This document shows, piece by piece, positions 1 through 35,100 of a DNA stretch of 64,000 nt. How positions within the stretch are numbered: position 1 is the first letter of the stretch; each line of letters begins with the position of its first letter. The translations under genes and the position numbers were made by a program. Under the pieces are notes generated by a model. The model did no database searches and was not told the origin of the DNA. It saw only the letters and a program-made list of their open reading frames with translations. This DNA comes from Bathymodiolus brooksi (Eukaryota > Mollusca > Bivalvia > Mytilida > Modiolidae). The DNA lies in the NCBI GenBank assembly GCA_963680875.1, contig OY804584.1, positions 93,246,031 to 93,310,030 of the forward strand, read 5' to 3'.

Positions 1-620
1 TGTTACCCTAGAGATGTACGTTGCAATGATGGCCACATTAACTTGTCATTTTAGAGATGTACGTTTCTATGATGGTCATATTAGTTTGTTTCTTTGGAGA
101 TGTACTTTTCAATGACGGATATATTAACCTGTTACTTTAGAGATGGACATTTCAATGACGGCCATATTAACCTGTCACTTTAGAGGTGTATGGTACAACG
201 AGGGCCACATTAACTTGTTACTTTAGTGATATACACTACAATGATGACCTCATTGAATTGTTACTTTAGAGATGTACGGTACAATGACGGCCAAATTAAC
301 TTGTTACATTAGAGATGTACGTTTCAATGACGGCCATATTAACGTGTTACTTTAGAGATGTACTTTTTAATGACGACCATATTAACTTGTCACTTTAGAG
401 ATGTATGGCACAATGAGGGCCACATTAACTTGTTACGTTAGAGATATACATTTCAACGATAGTCATATTAACTTGTTACTTATTCATTAGAGATGTACGT
501 TTCAATGACCGCCATATTAACTTGTTACTTTAGAGATGTTATTTTCAATGACGGCCATATTAACTTGTTACTTTAGAGATGTACGTCTCAATGACGGCCA
601 TATTAACTTGTTACTTCAGA

Positions 621-3180
621 GATGTACGTTTCAATGACGTCCATATTAACATGTCACTTTAGAGGTGTGTGATACAATGAGGGCCATATTAATTGTTACT
701 TTACATATTACGTTTCAATGATGACCATATTAACTCGTTACTTTAGAGATATACGTTATAATGATGTCAATATTAAATTTTCACTTTAGAGATGTACTTT
801 TCAATGACGGCCATATTAACTTGTTACTTTAGAGATGTACGTTTTAATGACAGCCATATTAACTTCTTACTTTAGAGATGTACGTTTCAATGACGGCCAT
901 ATTAACTTGTCACTTTAGAGATGTATGGTACAATGAGGGCCATATTAACTTGTTATTTAGAGATATACGTTACAATGATGACCACATTGACTTGTTACCT
1001 TTGAGATGTACGCTACGATGATGGCCATATTAACTTGTTACGTTAGAGATTACGTTTCAATGATGGCCATATAACTCGTTACTTTAGAGATATACGTTAC
1101 AATGATATCGATATTAACTTGTCACTTTAGTGATGTACGTTTCAATGACGGCCATATTATCTTGTTACTTTAGAGATGTACGTTTCATTGTCGGCCATAT
1201 TAACTTCTTACTTTAGAGATGTATGTTATAATGATGACAATATTAACTTGTTACTTTAGAGATGTACGTTTCAATGACGTCCATATTAACATGTCACTTT
1301 AGAGGTGTGTGATACAATGAGGGCCATATTAATTGTTACTTTACATATTACGTTTCAATGATGACCATATTAACTCGTTACTTTAGAGATATACGTTATA
1401 ATGATGTCAATATTAAATTTTCACTTTAGAGATGTACTTTTCAATGACGGCCATATTAACTTGTTACTTTAGAGATGTACGTTTTAATGACAGCCATATT
1501 AACTTCTTACTTTAGAGATGTACGTTTCAATGACGGCCATATTAACTTGTCACTTTAGAGATGTATGGTACAATGAGGGCCATATTAACTTGTTATTTAG
1601 AGATATACGTTACAATGATGACCACATTGACTTGTTACCTTTGAGATGTACGCTACGATGATGGCCATATTAACTTGTTACGTTAGAGATTACGTTTCAA
1701 TGATGGCCATATAACTCGTTACTTTAGAGATATACGTTACAATGATATCGATATTAACTTGTCACTTTAGTGATGTACGTTTCAATGACGGCCATATTAT
1801 CTTGTTACTTTAGAGATGTACGTTTCATTGTCGGCCATATTAACTTCTTACTTTAGAGATGTATGTTATAATGATGACAATATTAACTTGTTACTTTAGA
1901 GATGTACGTTTCAATGACGTCCATATTAACATGTCACTTTAGAGGTGTGTGATACAATGAGGGCCATATTAATTGTTACTTTACATATTACGTTTCAATG
2001 ATGACCATATTAACTCGTTACTTTAGAGATATACGTTATAATGATGTCAATATTAAATTTTCACTTTAGAGATGTACTTTTCAATGACGGCCATATTAAC
2101 TTGTTACTTTAGAGATGTACGTTTTAATGACAGCCATATTAACTTCTTACTTTAGAGATGTACGTTTCAATGACGGCCATATTAACTTGTCACTTTAGAG
2201 ATGTATGGTACAATGAGGGCCATATTAACTTGTTATTTAGAGATATACGTTACAATGATGACCACATTGACTTGTTACCTTTGAGATGTACGCTACGATG
2301 ATGGCCATATTAACTTGTTACGTTAGAGATTACGTTTCAATGATGGCCATATAACTCGTTACTTTAGAGATATACGTTACAATGATATCGATATTAACTT
2401 GTCACTTTAGTGATGTACGTTTCAATGACGGCCATATTATCTTGTTACTTTAGAGATGTACGTTTCATTGTCGGCCATATTAACTTCTTACTTTAGAGAT
2501 GTATGTTATAATGATGACAATATTAACTTGTTACTTTAGAGATGTACGTTTCAATGACGTCCATATTAACATGTCACTTTAGAGGTGTGTGATACAATGA
2601 GGGCCATATTAATTGTTACTTTACATATTACGTTTCAATGATGACCATATTAACTCGTTACTTTAGAGATATACGTTATAATGATGTCAATATTAAATTT
2701 TCACTTTAGAGATGTACTTTTCAATGACGGCCATATTAACTTGTTACTTTAGAGATGTACGTTTTAATGACAGCCATATTAACTTCTTACTTTAGAGATG
2801 TACGTTTCAATGACGGCCATATTAACTTGTCACTTTAGAGATGTATGGTACAATGAGGGCCATATTAACTTGTTATTTAGAGATATACGTTACAATGATG
2901 ACCACATTGACTTGTTACCTTTGAGATGTACGCTACGATGATGGCCATATTAACTTGTTACGTTAGAGATTACGTTTCAATGATGGCCATATAACTCGTT
3001 ACTTTAGAGATATACGTTACAATGATATCGATATTAACTTGTCACTTTAGTGATGTACGTTTCAATGACGGCCATATTATCTTGTTACTTTAGAGATGTA
3101 CGTTTCATTGTCGGCCATATTAACTTCTTACTTTAGAGATGTATGTTATAATGATGACAATATTAACTTGTTACTTTAGA
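621..3180 (+). repeat. Four-copy 640-bp higher-order repeat within array 1
   Basis: Diagnostic unit variants recur exactly 640 bp apart. For example GATGTACGTTTCAATGACGT begins at 621, 1261, 1901 and 2541, and the variant unit with GAGGTGTGTGATACAATG follows each time. Each block holds about 15 units of the 43-bp repeat. The four blocks look almost identical, while the units before 621 and after 3180 differ from them. This indicates recent segmental duplication inside an older array. A duplication made by the assembler cannot be excluded. Confidence 0.9.
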
Positions 3181-3631
3181 GTTGTACGTTACAATGAGAG
3201 CCATAGTAACTTGTCACTTTAGAGATGTACGCTTCAATGACGGCCACGTTAACCTATTACTTTAGAGATGTGCGTTTCAATGACGGCCATATTAAGTTGT
3301 TACCTTAGAGATGTACGTTTCAATGACGGAAATATTAACTTGCTACTTAAGAAATGTACGTTTCGTTTACGGCCATATTGACTTGTTACCTTAGAGATGT
3401 ACGTTATAATGATGGCAATATTAACTTGTTACTTTAGAAATGTACGTTACAATGATTGGCATATTAACTTCTTATTTTGGAGATTTACGTTACAATGATG
3501 ACCATATTAACTTATTTCTGTAGAGATGTATGTCACAATGACGGTAATATTAACTTGTTACTTTAGAGATGTACGTTACAATGATGACCATATTAATTTC
3601 TTATTTTATAGGAGTACGCTACAATGATGGT

Positions 3632-3911
3632 AGAGCCTGGGTGTCTCAGTGAGTTTGGTAGTTGGATTACCTAGCAACTCATACATGCCTATCACCAATA
3701 CGGCGTCGGTTCGCGCGCGGATTTGTAAATTACCAAAAGGGTGCACTCGACTCGCAGCCGAAAGTGATAAAGTTTACCAGTTACTTGCCCATGGTCGTTG
3801 GTCCTCTCCGGGAACTCCGGCTTCTTCCACCACTAAAACTGGTCGCCATGATATAGCTGAAATATTGCTGAAACGGTGGTGTTAAACAATTATCAATTAA
3901 TCAATCATTAT
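3632..3911 (+). mobile_element. tRNA-derived SINE-like insertion inside array 1
   Basis: This 280-bp block is unrelated to the 43-bp unit and has higher GC. Its head looks like a tRNA promoter: TGTCTCAGTGAG near 3640 resembles an A box, and GGTTCGCGCGC near 3708 resembles a B box. Its tail has ATAGCTGAAATATTGCTGAA, then GGTGTTAAAC and an AATC/AATT-rich end, a 3' end I recall from molluscan SINEs (from memory). AATGATGGT flanks it at 3623-3631 and 3912-3920, which fits a target-site duplication but is also array sequence. Short open frames inside it (3649-3885, 3662-3856) are not genes. The family name was not established. Confidence 0.72.
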
Positions 3912-4018
3912 AATGATGGTCATATTGACTTGTTACCTTAGAGATGAACGCTATAATGACGGCCATATTGACTTGTTGCATTAGAGATGTACGTTACAAT
4001 GATGGCCATATTAACTTA

Positions 4019-25783
<21,765 letters not shown>

Positions 25784-25786
<3 letters not shown>

Positions 25787-25792
25787 GTAAGA
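25784..25792 (+). promoter_or_regulatory. 5' splice site of exon 9, first of several hundred copies
   Basis: GAG|GTAAGA is a strong match to the 5' splice consensus. It ends the VWD exon in phase 1. The same string recurs once per 86-bp unit and twice per 124-bp unit to the end of the window. Confidence 0.85.
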
Positions 25793-27959
25793 AGTTTGTT
25801 AGATAGATGTTCTGGTTAATGGTGAATTGGTAGACTTTGAAGCTTCAATTAGTAATACACTTTCTGTTAGAGGTAAGAAGTTTGTTAGATAGATGTTCTA
25901 GTTAATGGTGAATTGGTAGACTTTGAAGCTTCAATTAGTAATACACTTTCTGTTAGAGGTAAGAAGTTTGTTAGATAGATGTTCTGGTTAATGGTGAATT
26001 GGTAGACTTTGAAGCTTCAATTAGTAATACACTTTCTGTTAGAGGTAAGACGTTTGTTAGATAGATGTTCTAGTTAATGGTGAATTGGTAGACTTTGAAG
26101 CTTCAATTAGTAATACACTTTCTGTTAGAGGTAAGAAGTTTGTTAGATAGATGTTCTGGTTAATGGTGAATTGGTAGACTTTGAAGCTTCAATTAGTAAT
26201 ACACTTTCTGTTAGAGGTAAGAAGCTTGTTAGATAGATGTTCTGGTTAATGGTGAATTGGTAGACTTTGAAGCTTCAATTAGTAATACACTTTCTGTTAG
26301 AGGTAAGAAGCTTGTTAGATAGACTGGTTCTCTGTTAGAGGTAAGAAGTTTGTTAGATAGATGTTCTAGTTAATGGTGAATTGGTAGACTTTGAAGCTTC
26401 AATTAGTAATACACTTTCTGTTAGAGGTAAGAAGCTTGTTAGATAGATGTTCTGGTTAATGGTGAATTGGTAGACTTTGAAGCTTCAATTAGTAATACAC
26501 TTTCTGTTAGAGGTAAGAAGCTTGTTAGATAGATGTTCTGGTCAATGGTGAATTGGTAGACTTTGAAGCTTCAATTAGTAATACAGTTTCTGTTAGAGGT
26601 AAGAAGCTTGTTAGATAGATGTTCTGGTTAATGGTTAATTGGTAGACTTTGAAGCTTAAATTAGTAATACACTTTCTGTTAGAGGTAAGAAGCTTGTTAG
26701 ATAGATGTTCTAGTTAATGGTGAATTGGTAGACTTTGAAGCTTCAATTAGTAATAAACTTTCTGTTAGAGGTAAGAAGCTTGTTAGATAAACTGGTTCTC
26801 TGTTAGAGGTAAGAAGTTTGTTAGATAGATGTTCTAGTTAATGGTGAATTGGTAGATTTTGAATCTTCAATTAGTAATACACTTTCTGTTAGAGGTAAGA
26901 AGCTTGTTGGATAGATGTTCTAGTTAATGGTGAATTGGTAGACTTTGAAGCTTCAATTAGTAATACACTTTCTGTTAGAGGTAAGAAGCTTGTTAGATAG
27001 ACTGGTTCTCTGTTAGAGGTAAGAAATTTGTTTGATAGATGTTCTAGTTAATGGTGAATTGGTAGATTTTGAAGCTTCAATTAGTAATACACTTTCTGTT
27101 AGAGGTAAGACATTTGTTAGATAGATGTTCTAGTTAATGGTGAATTGGTAGACTTTGAAGCTTCAATTAGTAATACACTTTCTGTTAGAGGTAAGAAGTT
27201 TGTTAGATAGATGTTCTGGTTAATGGTGAATTGGTAGACTTTGAAGCTTCAATTAGTAATACACTTTCTGTTAGAGGTAAGAAGCTTGTTAGATAGATGT
27301 TCTGGTTAATGGTGAATTGGTAGACTTTGAAGCTTCAATTAGTAATACACTTTCTGTTAGAGGTAAGAAGCTTGTTAGATAGATGTTCTGGTTAATGGTG
27401 AATTGGTAGACTTTGAAGCTTCAATTAGTAATACACTTTCTGTTAGAGGTAAGAAGCTTGTTAGATAGACTGGTTCTCTGTTAGAGGTAAAACGTTTGTT
27501 AGATAGATGTTCTAGTTAATGGTGAATTGGTAGACTTTGAAGCTTCAATTAGTAATACACTTTCTGTTAGAGGTAAGAAGCTTGTTAGATAGATGTTCTG
27601 GTCAATGGTGAATTGGTAGACTTTGAAGCTTCAATTAGTAATACACTTTCTGTTAGAGGTAAGAAGTTTGTTAGATAGATGTTCTAGTTAATGGTGAATT
27701 GGTAGACTTTGAAGCTTCAATTAGTAATACACTTTCTGTTAGAGGTAAGAGGTTTGCTAGATAGATGTTCTGGTTAATGGTGAATTGGTAGACTTTGAAG
27801 CTTCAATTAGTAATACACTTTCTGTTAGAGGTAAGAAGCTTGTTAGATAGATGTTCTGGTTAATGGTGAATTGGTAGACTTTGAAGCTTCAATTAGTAAT
27901 ACACTTTCTGTTAGAGGTAAGAAGCTTGTTAGATAGATGTTCTAGTTAATGGTGAATTG

Positions 27960-30900
27960 GTAGACTTTGAAGCTTCAATTAGAAATACACTTTCTGTTAG
28001 AGGTAAGAAGCTTGTTAGAAAGACTGGTTCTCTGTTAGTGGTAAGAAGTTTGTTAGATAGATGTTCTAGTTAATGATGAATTGGTAGACTTTGAAGCTTC
28101 AATTAGTAATACACTTTCTGTTAGAGGTAAGAAGCTTGTGAGATAGATGTTCTGGTTAATGGTGAATTGGTAGACTTTGAAGCTTCAATTAGTAATACAC
28201 TTTCTGTTAGAGGTAAGAAGATTGTTAGATAGACTGGTTCTCTGTTAGAGGTAAGAAGTTTGTTAGATAGATGTTCTAGTTAATGGTGAATTGGTAGACT
28301 TTGAAGCTTCAATTAGTAATACACTTTCTGTTAGAGGTAAGAAGCTTGCTAGATAGACTGGTTCTCTGTTAGAGGTAAGAAGTTTGTTAGATAGATGTTC
28401 TAGTTAATGGTGAATTGGTAGACTTTGAAGCTTAAATTAGTAATACACTTTCTGTTAGAGGTAAGAAGCGTGTTAGATAGATGTTCTGGTTAATGGTGAA
28501 TTGGTAGACTTTGAAGATTCAATTAGTAATACACTTTCTGTTAGAGGTAAGAAGCTTGTTAGATAGATGTTCTGGTTAATGGTGAATTGGTAGACTTTGA
28601 AGCTTCAATTAGTAATACACTTTCTGTTAGAGGTAAGAAGCTTGTTAGATAGACTGGTTCTCTGTTAGAGGTAAGAAGTTTGTTAGATAGATGTTCTGGT
28701 TAATGGTGAATTGGTAGACTGTGAAGCTTCAATTAGTAATATACTTTCTGTTAGAGGTAAGAAGCTTGTTAGATAGACTGGTTCTCTGTTAGAGGTAAAA
28801 AGTTTGTTAGATAGATGTTCTAGTTAATGGTGAATTGGTAGACTTTGAAGCTTCAATTAGTAATACACTTTCTGTTAGAGGTAAGAAGCTTGTTAGATAG
28901 ACTGGTTCTCTGTTAGAGGTAAGAAGTTTGTTAGATAGATGTTCTAGTTAATGGTGAATTGGTAGACTTTGAAGCTTCAATTAGTAATACACTTTCTGTT
29001 AGAGGTAAGAAGCTTGTTAGATAGATGTTCTGGTTAATGGTGAATTGGTAGACTTTGAAGCTTCAATTAGTAATACACTTTCTGTTAGAGGTAAGAAGAT
29101 TGTTAGATAGACTGGTTCTCTGTTAGAGGTAAGAAGTTTGTTAGATAGATGTTCTAGTTAATGGTGAATTGGTAGACTTTGAAGCTTCAATTAGTAATAC
29201 ACTTTCTGTTAGAGGTAAGAAGCTTGTTAGATAGACTGGTTCTCTGTTAGAGGTAAGAAGTTTGTTAGATAGATGTTCTGGTTAATGGTGAATTGGTAGA
29301 CTTTGAAGCTTAAATTAGTAATACACTTTCTGTTAGAGGTAAGAAGCTTGTTAGATAGATGTTCTGGTTAATGGTGAATTGGTAGACTTTGAAGCTTCAA
29401 TTAGTAATACACTTTCTGTTAGAGGTAAGAAGCTTGTTAGATAGATGTTCTGGTTAATGGTGAATTGGTAGACTTTGAAGCTTCAATTAGTAATACACTT
29501 TCTGATAGAGGTAAGAAGCTTGTTAGATAGACTGGTTCTCTGTTAGAGGTAAGAAGTTTGTTAGATAGATGTTCTAGTTAATGGTGAATTGGTAGACTTT
29601 GAAGCTTCAATTAGTAATACACTTTCTGTTAGAGGTAAGAAGCTTGTTAGATAGATGTTCTGGTTAATGGTGAATTGGTAGACTTTGAAGCTTCAATTAG
29701 TAATACACTTTCTGTTAGAGGTAAGAAGCTTGTTAGATAGATGTTCTGGTTAATGGTGAATTGGTAGACTTTGAAGCTTCAATTAGTAATACACTTTCTG
29801 TTAGAGGTAAGAAGCTTGTTAGATAGATGTTCTGGTTAATGGTGAATTGGTAGACTTTGAAGCTTCAATTAGTAATACACTTTTTGTTAGAGGTAAGAAG
29901 CTTGTTAGATAGACTGGTTCTATGTTAGAGGTAAGAAGTTTGTTAGATAGATGTTCTAGTTAATGGTGAATTGGTAGACTTTGAAGCTTCAATTAGTAAT
30001 ACACTTCCTGTTAGAGGTAAGAAGCTTGTTAGATATATGTTCTGGTTAATGGTGAATTGGTAGACTTTGAAGCTTCAATTAGAAATACACTTTCTGTTAG
30101 AGGTAAGAAGCTTGTTAGAAAGACTGGTTCTCTGTTAGTGGTAAGAAGTTTGTTAGATAGATGTTCTAGTTAATGATGAATTGGTAGACTTTGAAGCTTC
30201 AATTAGTAATACACTTTCTGTTAGAGGTAAGAAGCTTGTGAGATAGATGTTCTGGTTAATGGTGAATTGGTAGACTTTGAAGCTTCAATTAGTAATACAC
30301 TTTCTGTTAGAGGTAAGAAGATTGTTAGATAGACTGGTTCTCTGTTAGAGGTAAGAAGTTTGTTAGATAGATGTTCTAGTTAATGGTGAATTGGTAGACT
30401 TTGAAGCTTCAATTAGTAATACACTTTCTGTTAGAGGTAAGAAGCTTGCTAGATAGACTGGTTCTCTGTTAGAGGTAAGAAGTTTGTTAGATAGATGTTC
30501 TAGTTAATGGTGAATTGGTAGACTTTGAAGCTTAAATTAGTAATACACTTTCTGTTAGAGGTAAGAAGCGTGTTAGATAGATGTTCTGGTTAATGGTGAA
30601 TTGGTAGACTTTGAAGATTCAATTAGTAATACACTTTCTGTTAGAGGTAAGAAGCTTGTTAGATAGATGTTCTGGTTAATGGTGAATTGGTAGACTTTGA
30701 AGCTTCAATTAGTAATACACTTTCTGTTAGAGGTAAGAAGCTTGTTAGATAGACTGGTTCTCTGTTAGAGGTAAGAAGTTTGTTAGATAGATGTTCTGGT
30801 TAATGGTGAATTGGTAGACTGTGAAGCTTCAATTAGTAATATACTTTCTGTTAGAGGTAAGAAGCTTGTTAGATAGACTGGTTCTCTGTTAGAGGTAAAA

Positions 30901-32160
30901 AGTTTGTTAGATAGATGTTCTAGTTAATGGTGAATTGGTAGACTTTGAAGCTTCAATTAGTAATACACTTTCTGTTAGAGGTAAGAAGCTTGTTAGATAG
31001 ACTGGTTCTCTGTTAGAGGTAAGAAGTTTGTTAGATAGATGTTCTAGTTAATGGTGAATTGGTAGACTTTGAAGCTTCAATTAGTAATACACTTTCTGTT
31101 AGAGGTAAGAAGCTTGTTAGATAGATGTTCTGGTTAATGGTGAATTGGTAGACTTTGAAGCTTCAATTAGTAATACACTTTCTGTTAGAGGTAAGAAGAT
31201 TGTTAGATAGACTGGTTCTCTGTTAGAGGTAAGAAGTTTGTTAGATAGATGTTCTAGTTAATGGTGAATTGGTAGACTTTGAAGCTTCAATTAGTAATAC
31301 ACTTTCTGTTAGAGGTAAGAAGCTTGTTAGATAGACTGGTTCTCTGTTAGAGGTAAGAAGTTTGTTAGATAGATGTTCTGGTTAATGGTGAATTGGTAGA
31401 CTTTGAAGCTTAAATTAGTAATACACTTTCTGTTAGAGGTAAGAAGCTTGTTAGATAGATGTTCTGGTTAATGGTGAATTGGTAGACTTTGAAGCTTCAA
31501 TTAGTAATACACTTTCTGTTAGAGGTAAGAAGCTTGTTAGATAGATGTTCTGGTTAATGGTGAATTGGTAGACTTTGAAGCTTCAATTAGTAATACACTT
31601 TCTGATAGAGGTAAGAAGCTTGTTAGATAGACTGGTTCTCTGTTAGAGGTAAGAAGTTTGTTAGATAGATGTTCTAGTTAATGGTGAATTGGTAGACTTT
31701 GAAGCTTCAATTAGTAATACACTTTCTGTTAGAGGTAAGAAGCTTGTTAGATAGATGTTCTGGTTAATGGTGAATTGGTAGACTTTGAAGCTTCAATTAG
31801 TAATACACTTTCTGTTAGAGGTAAGAAGCTTGTTAGATAGATGTTCTGGTTAATGGTGAATTGGTAGACTTTGAAGCTTCAATTAGTAATACACTTTCTG
31901 TTAGAGGTAAGAAGCTTGTTAGATAGATGTTCTGGTTAATGGTGAATTGGTAGACTTTGAAGCTTCAATTAGTAATACACTTTTTGTTAGAGGTAAGAAG
32001 CTTGTTAGATAGACTGGTTCTATGTTAGAGGTAAGAAGTTTGTTAGATAGATGTTCTAGTTAATGGTGAATTGGTAGACTTTGAAGCTTCAATTAGTAAT
32101 ACACTTCCTGTTAGAGGTAAGAAGCTTGTTAGATATATGTTCTGGTTAATGGTGAATTGG
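27960..32160 (+). repeat. 2,100-bp higher-order repeat, two copies, in array 3
   Basis: From about 27960 to 30060 and 30060 to 32160 the order of rare variants is the same at 2,100-bp spacing. Examples are TCTGTTAGTGGTAAGAAG with TTAATGATGAATTGG (28031 and 30131), GAAGCTTGTGAGATAG, and GAAGCGTGTTAG. Compared lines are identical over long stretches. Confidence 0.85.
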
Positions 32161-35100
32161 TAGACTTTGAAGCTTCAATTAGTAATACACTTTCTGTTAG
32201 AGGTAAGAAGCTTGTTAGATAGATGTTCTGGTTAATGGTTAATTGGTAGACTTTGAAGCTTCACTTAGTAATACACTTTCTGTTAGAGGTAAGAAGCTTG
32301 TTAGATAAACTGGTTCTCTGTTAGAGGTAAGAAGTTTGTTAGATAGATGTTCTAGTTAATGGTGAATTGGTAGACTTTGAATTTTCAATTAGTAATACAC
32401 TTTCTGTTAGAGGTAAGAAGCTTGTTGGATAGATGTTCTAGTTAATGGTGAATTGGTAGACTTTGAAGTTTCAATTAGTAATACACTTTCTTTTAGAGGT
32501 AAGAAGCTTGTTAGATAGACTGGTTCTCTGTTAGAGGTAAGAAGTTTGCTAGATAGATGTTCTAGTTAATGGTGAATTGGTAGATTTTGAAGCTTCAATT
32601 AGTAATACACTTTCTGTTAGAGGTAAGAAGCTTGTTAGATAGATTGGTTCTTTGTTAGAGGTAAGAAGTTTGTTAGATAGATGTTCTAGTTAATGGTGAA
32701 TTGGTATTCTTTGAAGCTTCAATTAGTAATACACTTTCTGTTAGAGGTAAGAGGCTTGTTAGATAGATGTTCTGGTTAATGGTGAATTGGTAGACTTTGA
32801 AGCTTCAATTAGTAATACACTTTCTGTTAGAGGTAAGAAGCTTGTTAGATAGATGTTCTGGTTAATGGTGAATTGGTAGACTTTGAAGCTTCAATTAGTA
32901 ATACACTTTCTGTTAGAGGTAAGAAGCTTGTTAGATAGACTGGTTCTCTGTTAGAGGTAAGAAGTTTGTTAGATAGATGTTCAGGTTAATGGTGAACTGG
33001 TAGACTTTGAAGCTTCAATTAGTAATATACTTTCTGTTAGAGGTAAGAAGCTTGTTAGATAGACTGGTTCTCTGTTAGAGGTAAGAAGTTTGTTAGATAG
33101 ATGTTCTAGTTAATGGTGAATTGGTAAACTTTGAAGCTTCAATTAGTAATACACTTTCTGTTAGAGGTAAGAAGCTTGTTAGATAGACTGGTTCTCTGTT
33201 AGAGGTAAGAATTTTGTTAGATAGATGTTCTAGTTAATGGTGAATTGGTAGACTTTGAAGCTTCAATTAGTAATACACTTTCTGTTAGAGGTAAGAAGCT
33301 TGTTAGATAGATGTTCTGGTTAATGGTGAATTGGTAGACTTTGAAGCTTCAATTAGTAATACACTTTCTGTTAGAGGTAAGAAGCTTGTTAGATAGATGT
33401 TCTGGTTAATGGTTAATTGATAGACTTTGAAGCTTCAATTAGTAATACACTTTCTGTTAGAGGTAAGAAGCTTGTTAGATAGATGTTCTAGTTAATGGTG
33501 AATTGGTAGACTTTGAAGCTTCAATTAGTAATACACTTTCTGTTAAAGGTAAGAAGCTTGTTAGATAGACTGGTTCTCTGTTAGAGGTAAGAAGTTTGTT
33601 AGATAGATGTTCTGGTTAATGGTGAATTGGTATACTTTGAAGCTTCAATTAGTAATACACTTTCTGTTAGAGGTAAGAAGCTTGTTAGATAGATGTTCTG
33701 GTTAATGGTGAATTGGTAGACTTTGAAGCTTCAATTAGTAATACACTTTCTGTTAGAGGTAAGAAGCTTGTTAGATAGATGTTCTAGTTAATGGTGAATT
33801 GGTAAACTTTGAAGCTTCAATTAGTAATACACTTTCTGTTAGAGGTAAGAAGCTTGTTAGATAGATGTTCTAGTTAATGGTGAATTGGTAGACTTTGAAG
33901 CTTCAATTAGTAATACACTTTCTGTTAGAGGTAAGAAGCTTGTTAGATAAACTGGTTCTCTGTTAGAGGTAAGAAGTTTGTTAGATAGATGTTCTAGTTA
34001 ATGGTGAGTTGGTAGACTTTAAAGCTTCAATTAGTAATACACTTTCTGATAGAGGTAAGAAGCTTGTTGGATAAATGTTCTAGTTAATGGTGAATTGGTA
34101 GACTTTGAAGCTTCAATTAGTAATATACTTTCTGTTAGTGGTAAGAAGCTTGTTAGATAAACTGGTTCTCTGTTAGAGGTAAGAAGTTTGTTAGATAGAT
34201 GTTCTAGTTAATGGTGAATTGGTAAACTTTGAAGCTTCAATTAGTAATATACTTTCTGTTAGAGGTAAGAAGCTTTTTTGATAGACTGGTTCTCTGTTAG
34301 AGGTAAGAAGTTTGTTAGATAGAAGTTCTAGTTAATGGTGAATTGGTAAACTTTGAAGCTTCAATTAGTAATACACTTTCTGTTAGAGGTAAGAAGCTTG
34401 TTAGATAGACTGGTTCTCTGTTAGAGGTAAGAAGTTTGTTAGATAGATGTTCTAGTTAATGGTGAATTGGTAAACTTTGAAGCTTCAATTAGTAATACAC
34501 TTTCTGTTAGAGGTAAGAAGCTTGTTAGATAGACTGGTTCTCTGTTAGAGGTAAGAAGTTTGTTAGATAGATGTTCTAGTTAATGGTGAATTGGTAGACT
34601 TTGAAGCTTCAATTAGTAATACACTTTCTGTTAGAGGTAAGAAGCTTGTTAGATAAACTGGTTCTCTGTTAGAGGTAAGAAGTTTGTTAGATCGATGTTC
34701 TAGTTAATGGTGAATTGGTAGACTTTGAAGCTTCAATTAGTAATACACTTTCTGATAGAGGTAAGAAGCTTGTTGGATAGATGTTCTAGTTAATGGTGAA
34801 TTGGTAGACTTTGAAGCTTCAATTAGTAATACACTTTCTGTTAGAGGTAAGAAGCTTGTTAGATAGACTGGTTCTCTGTTAGAGGTAAGAAGTTTGTTAG
34901 ATAGATGTTCTGGTTAATGGTGAATTGGTAGATTTTGAAGCTTCAATTAGTAATACACTTTCTGTTAGAGGTAAGAAGCTTGTTAGATAGACTGGTTCTC
35001 TGTTAGAGGTAAGAAGTTTGTTAGATAGATGTTCTGGTTAATGGTGAATTGGTAGACTGTGAAGCTTCAATTAGTAATATACTTTCTGTTAGAGGTAAGA

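Noticed and set aside
3649..3885. Two overlapping open frames (78 and 64 codons)
   Set aside because: Both lie inside the SINE-like insertion and have no protein features.
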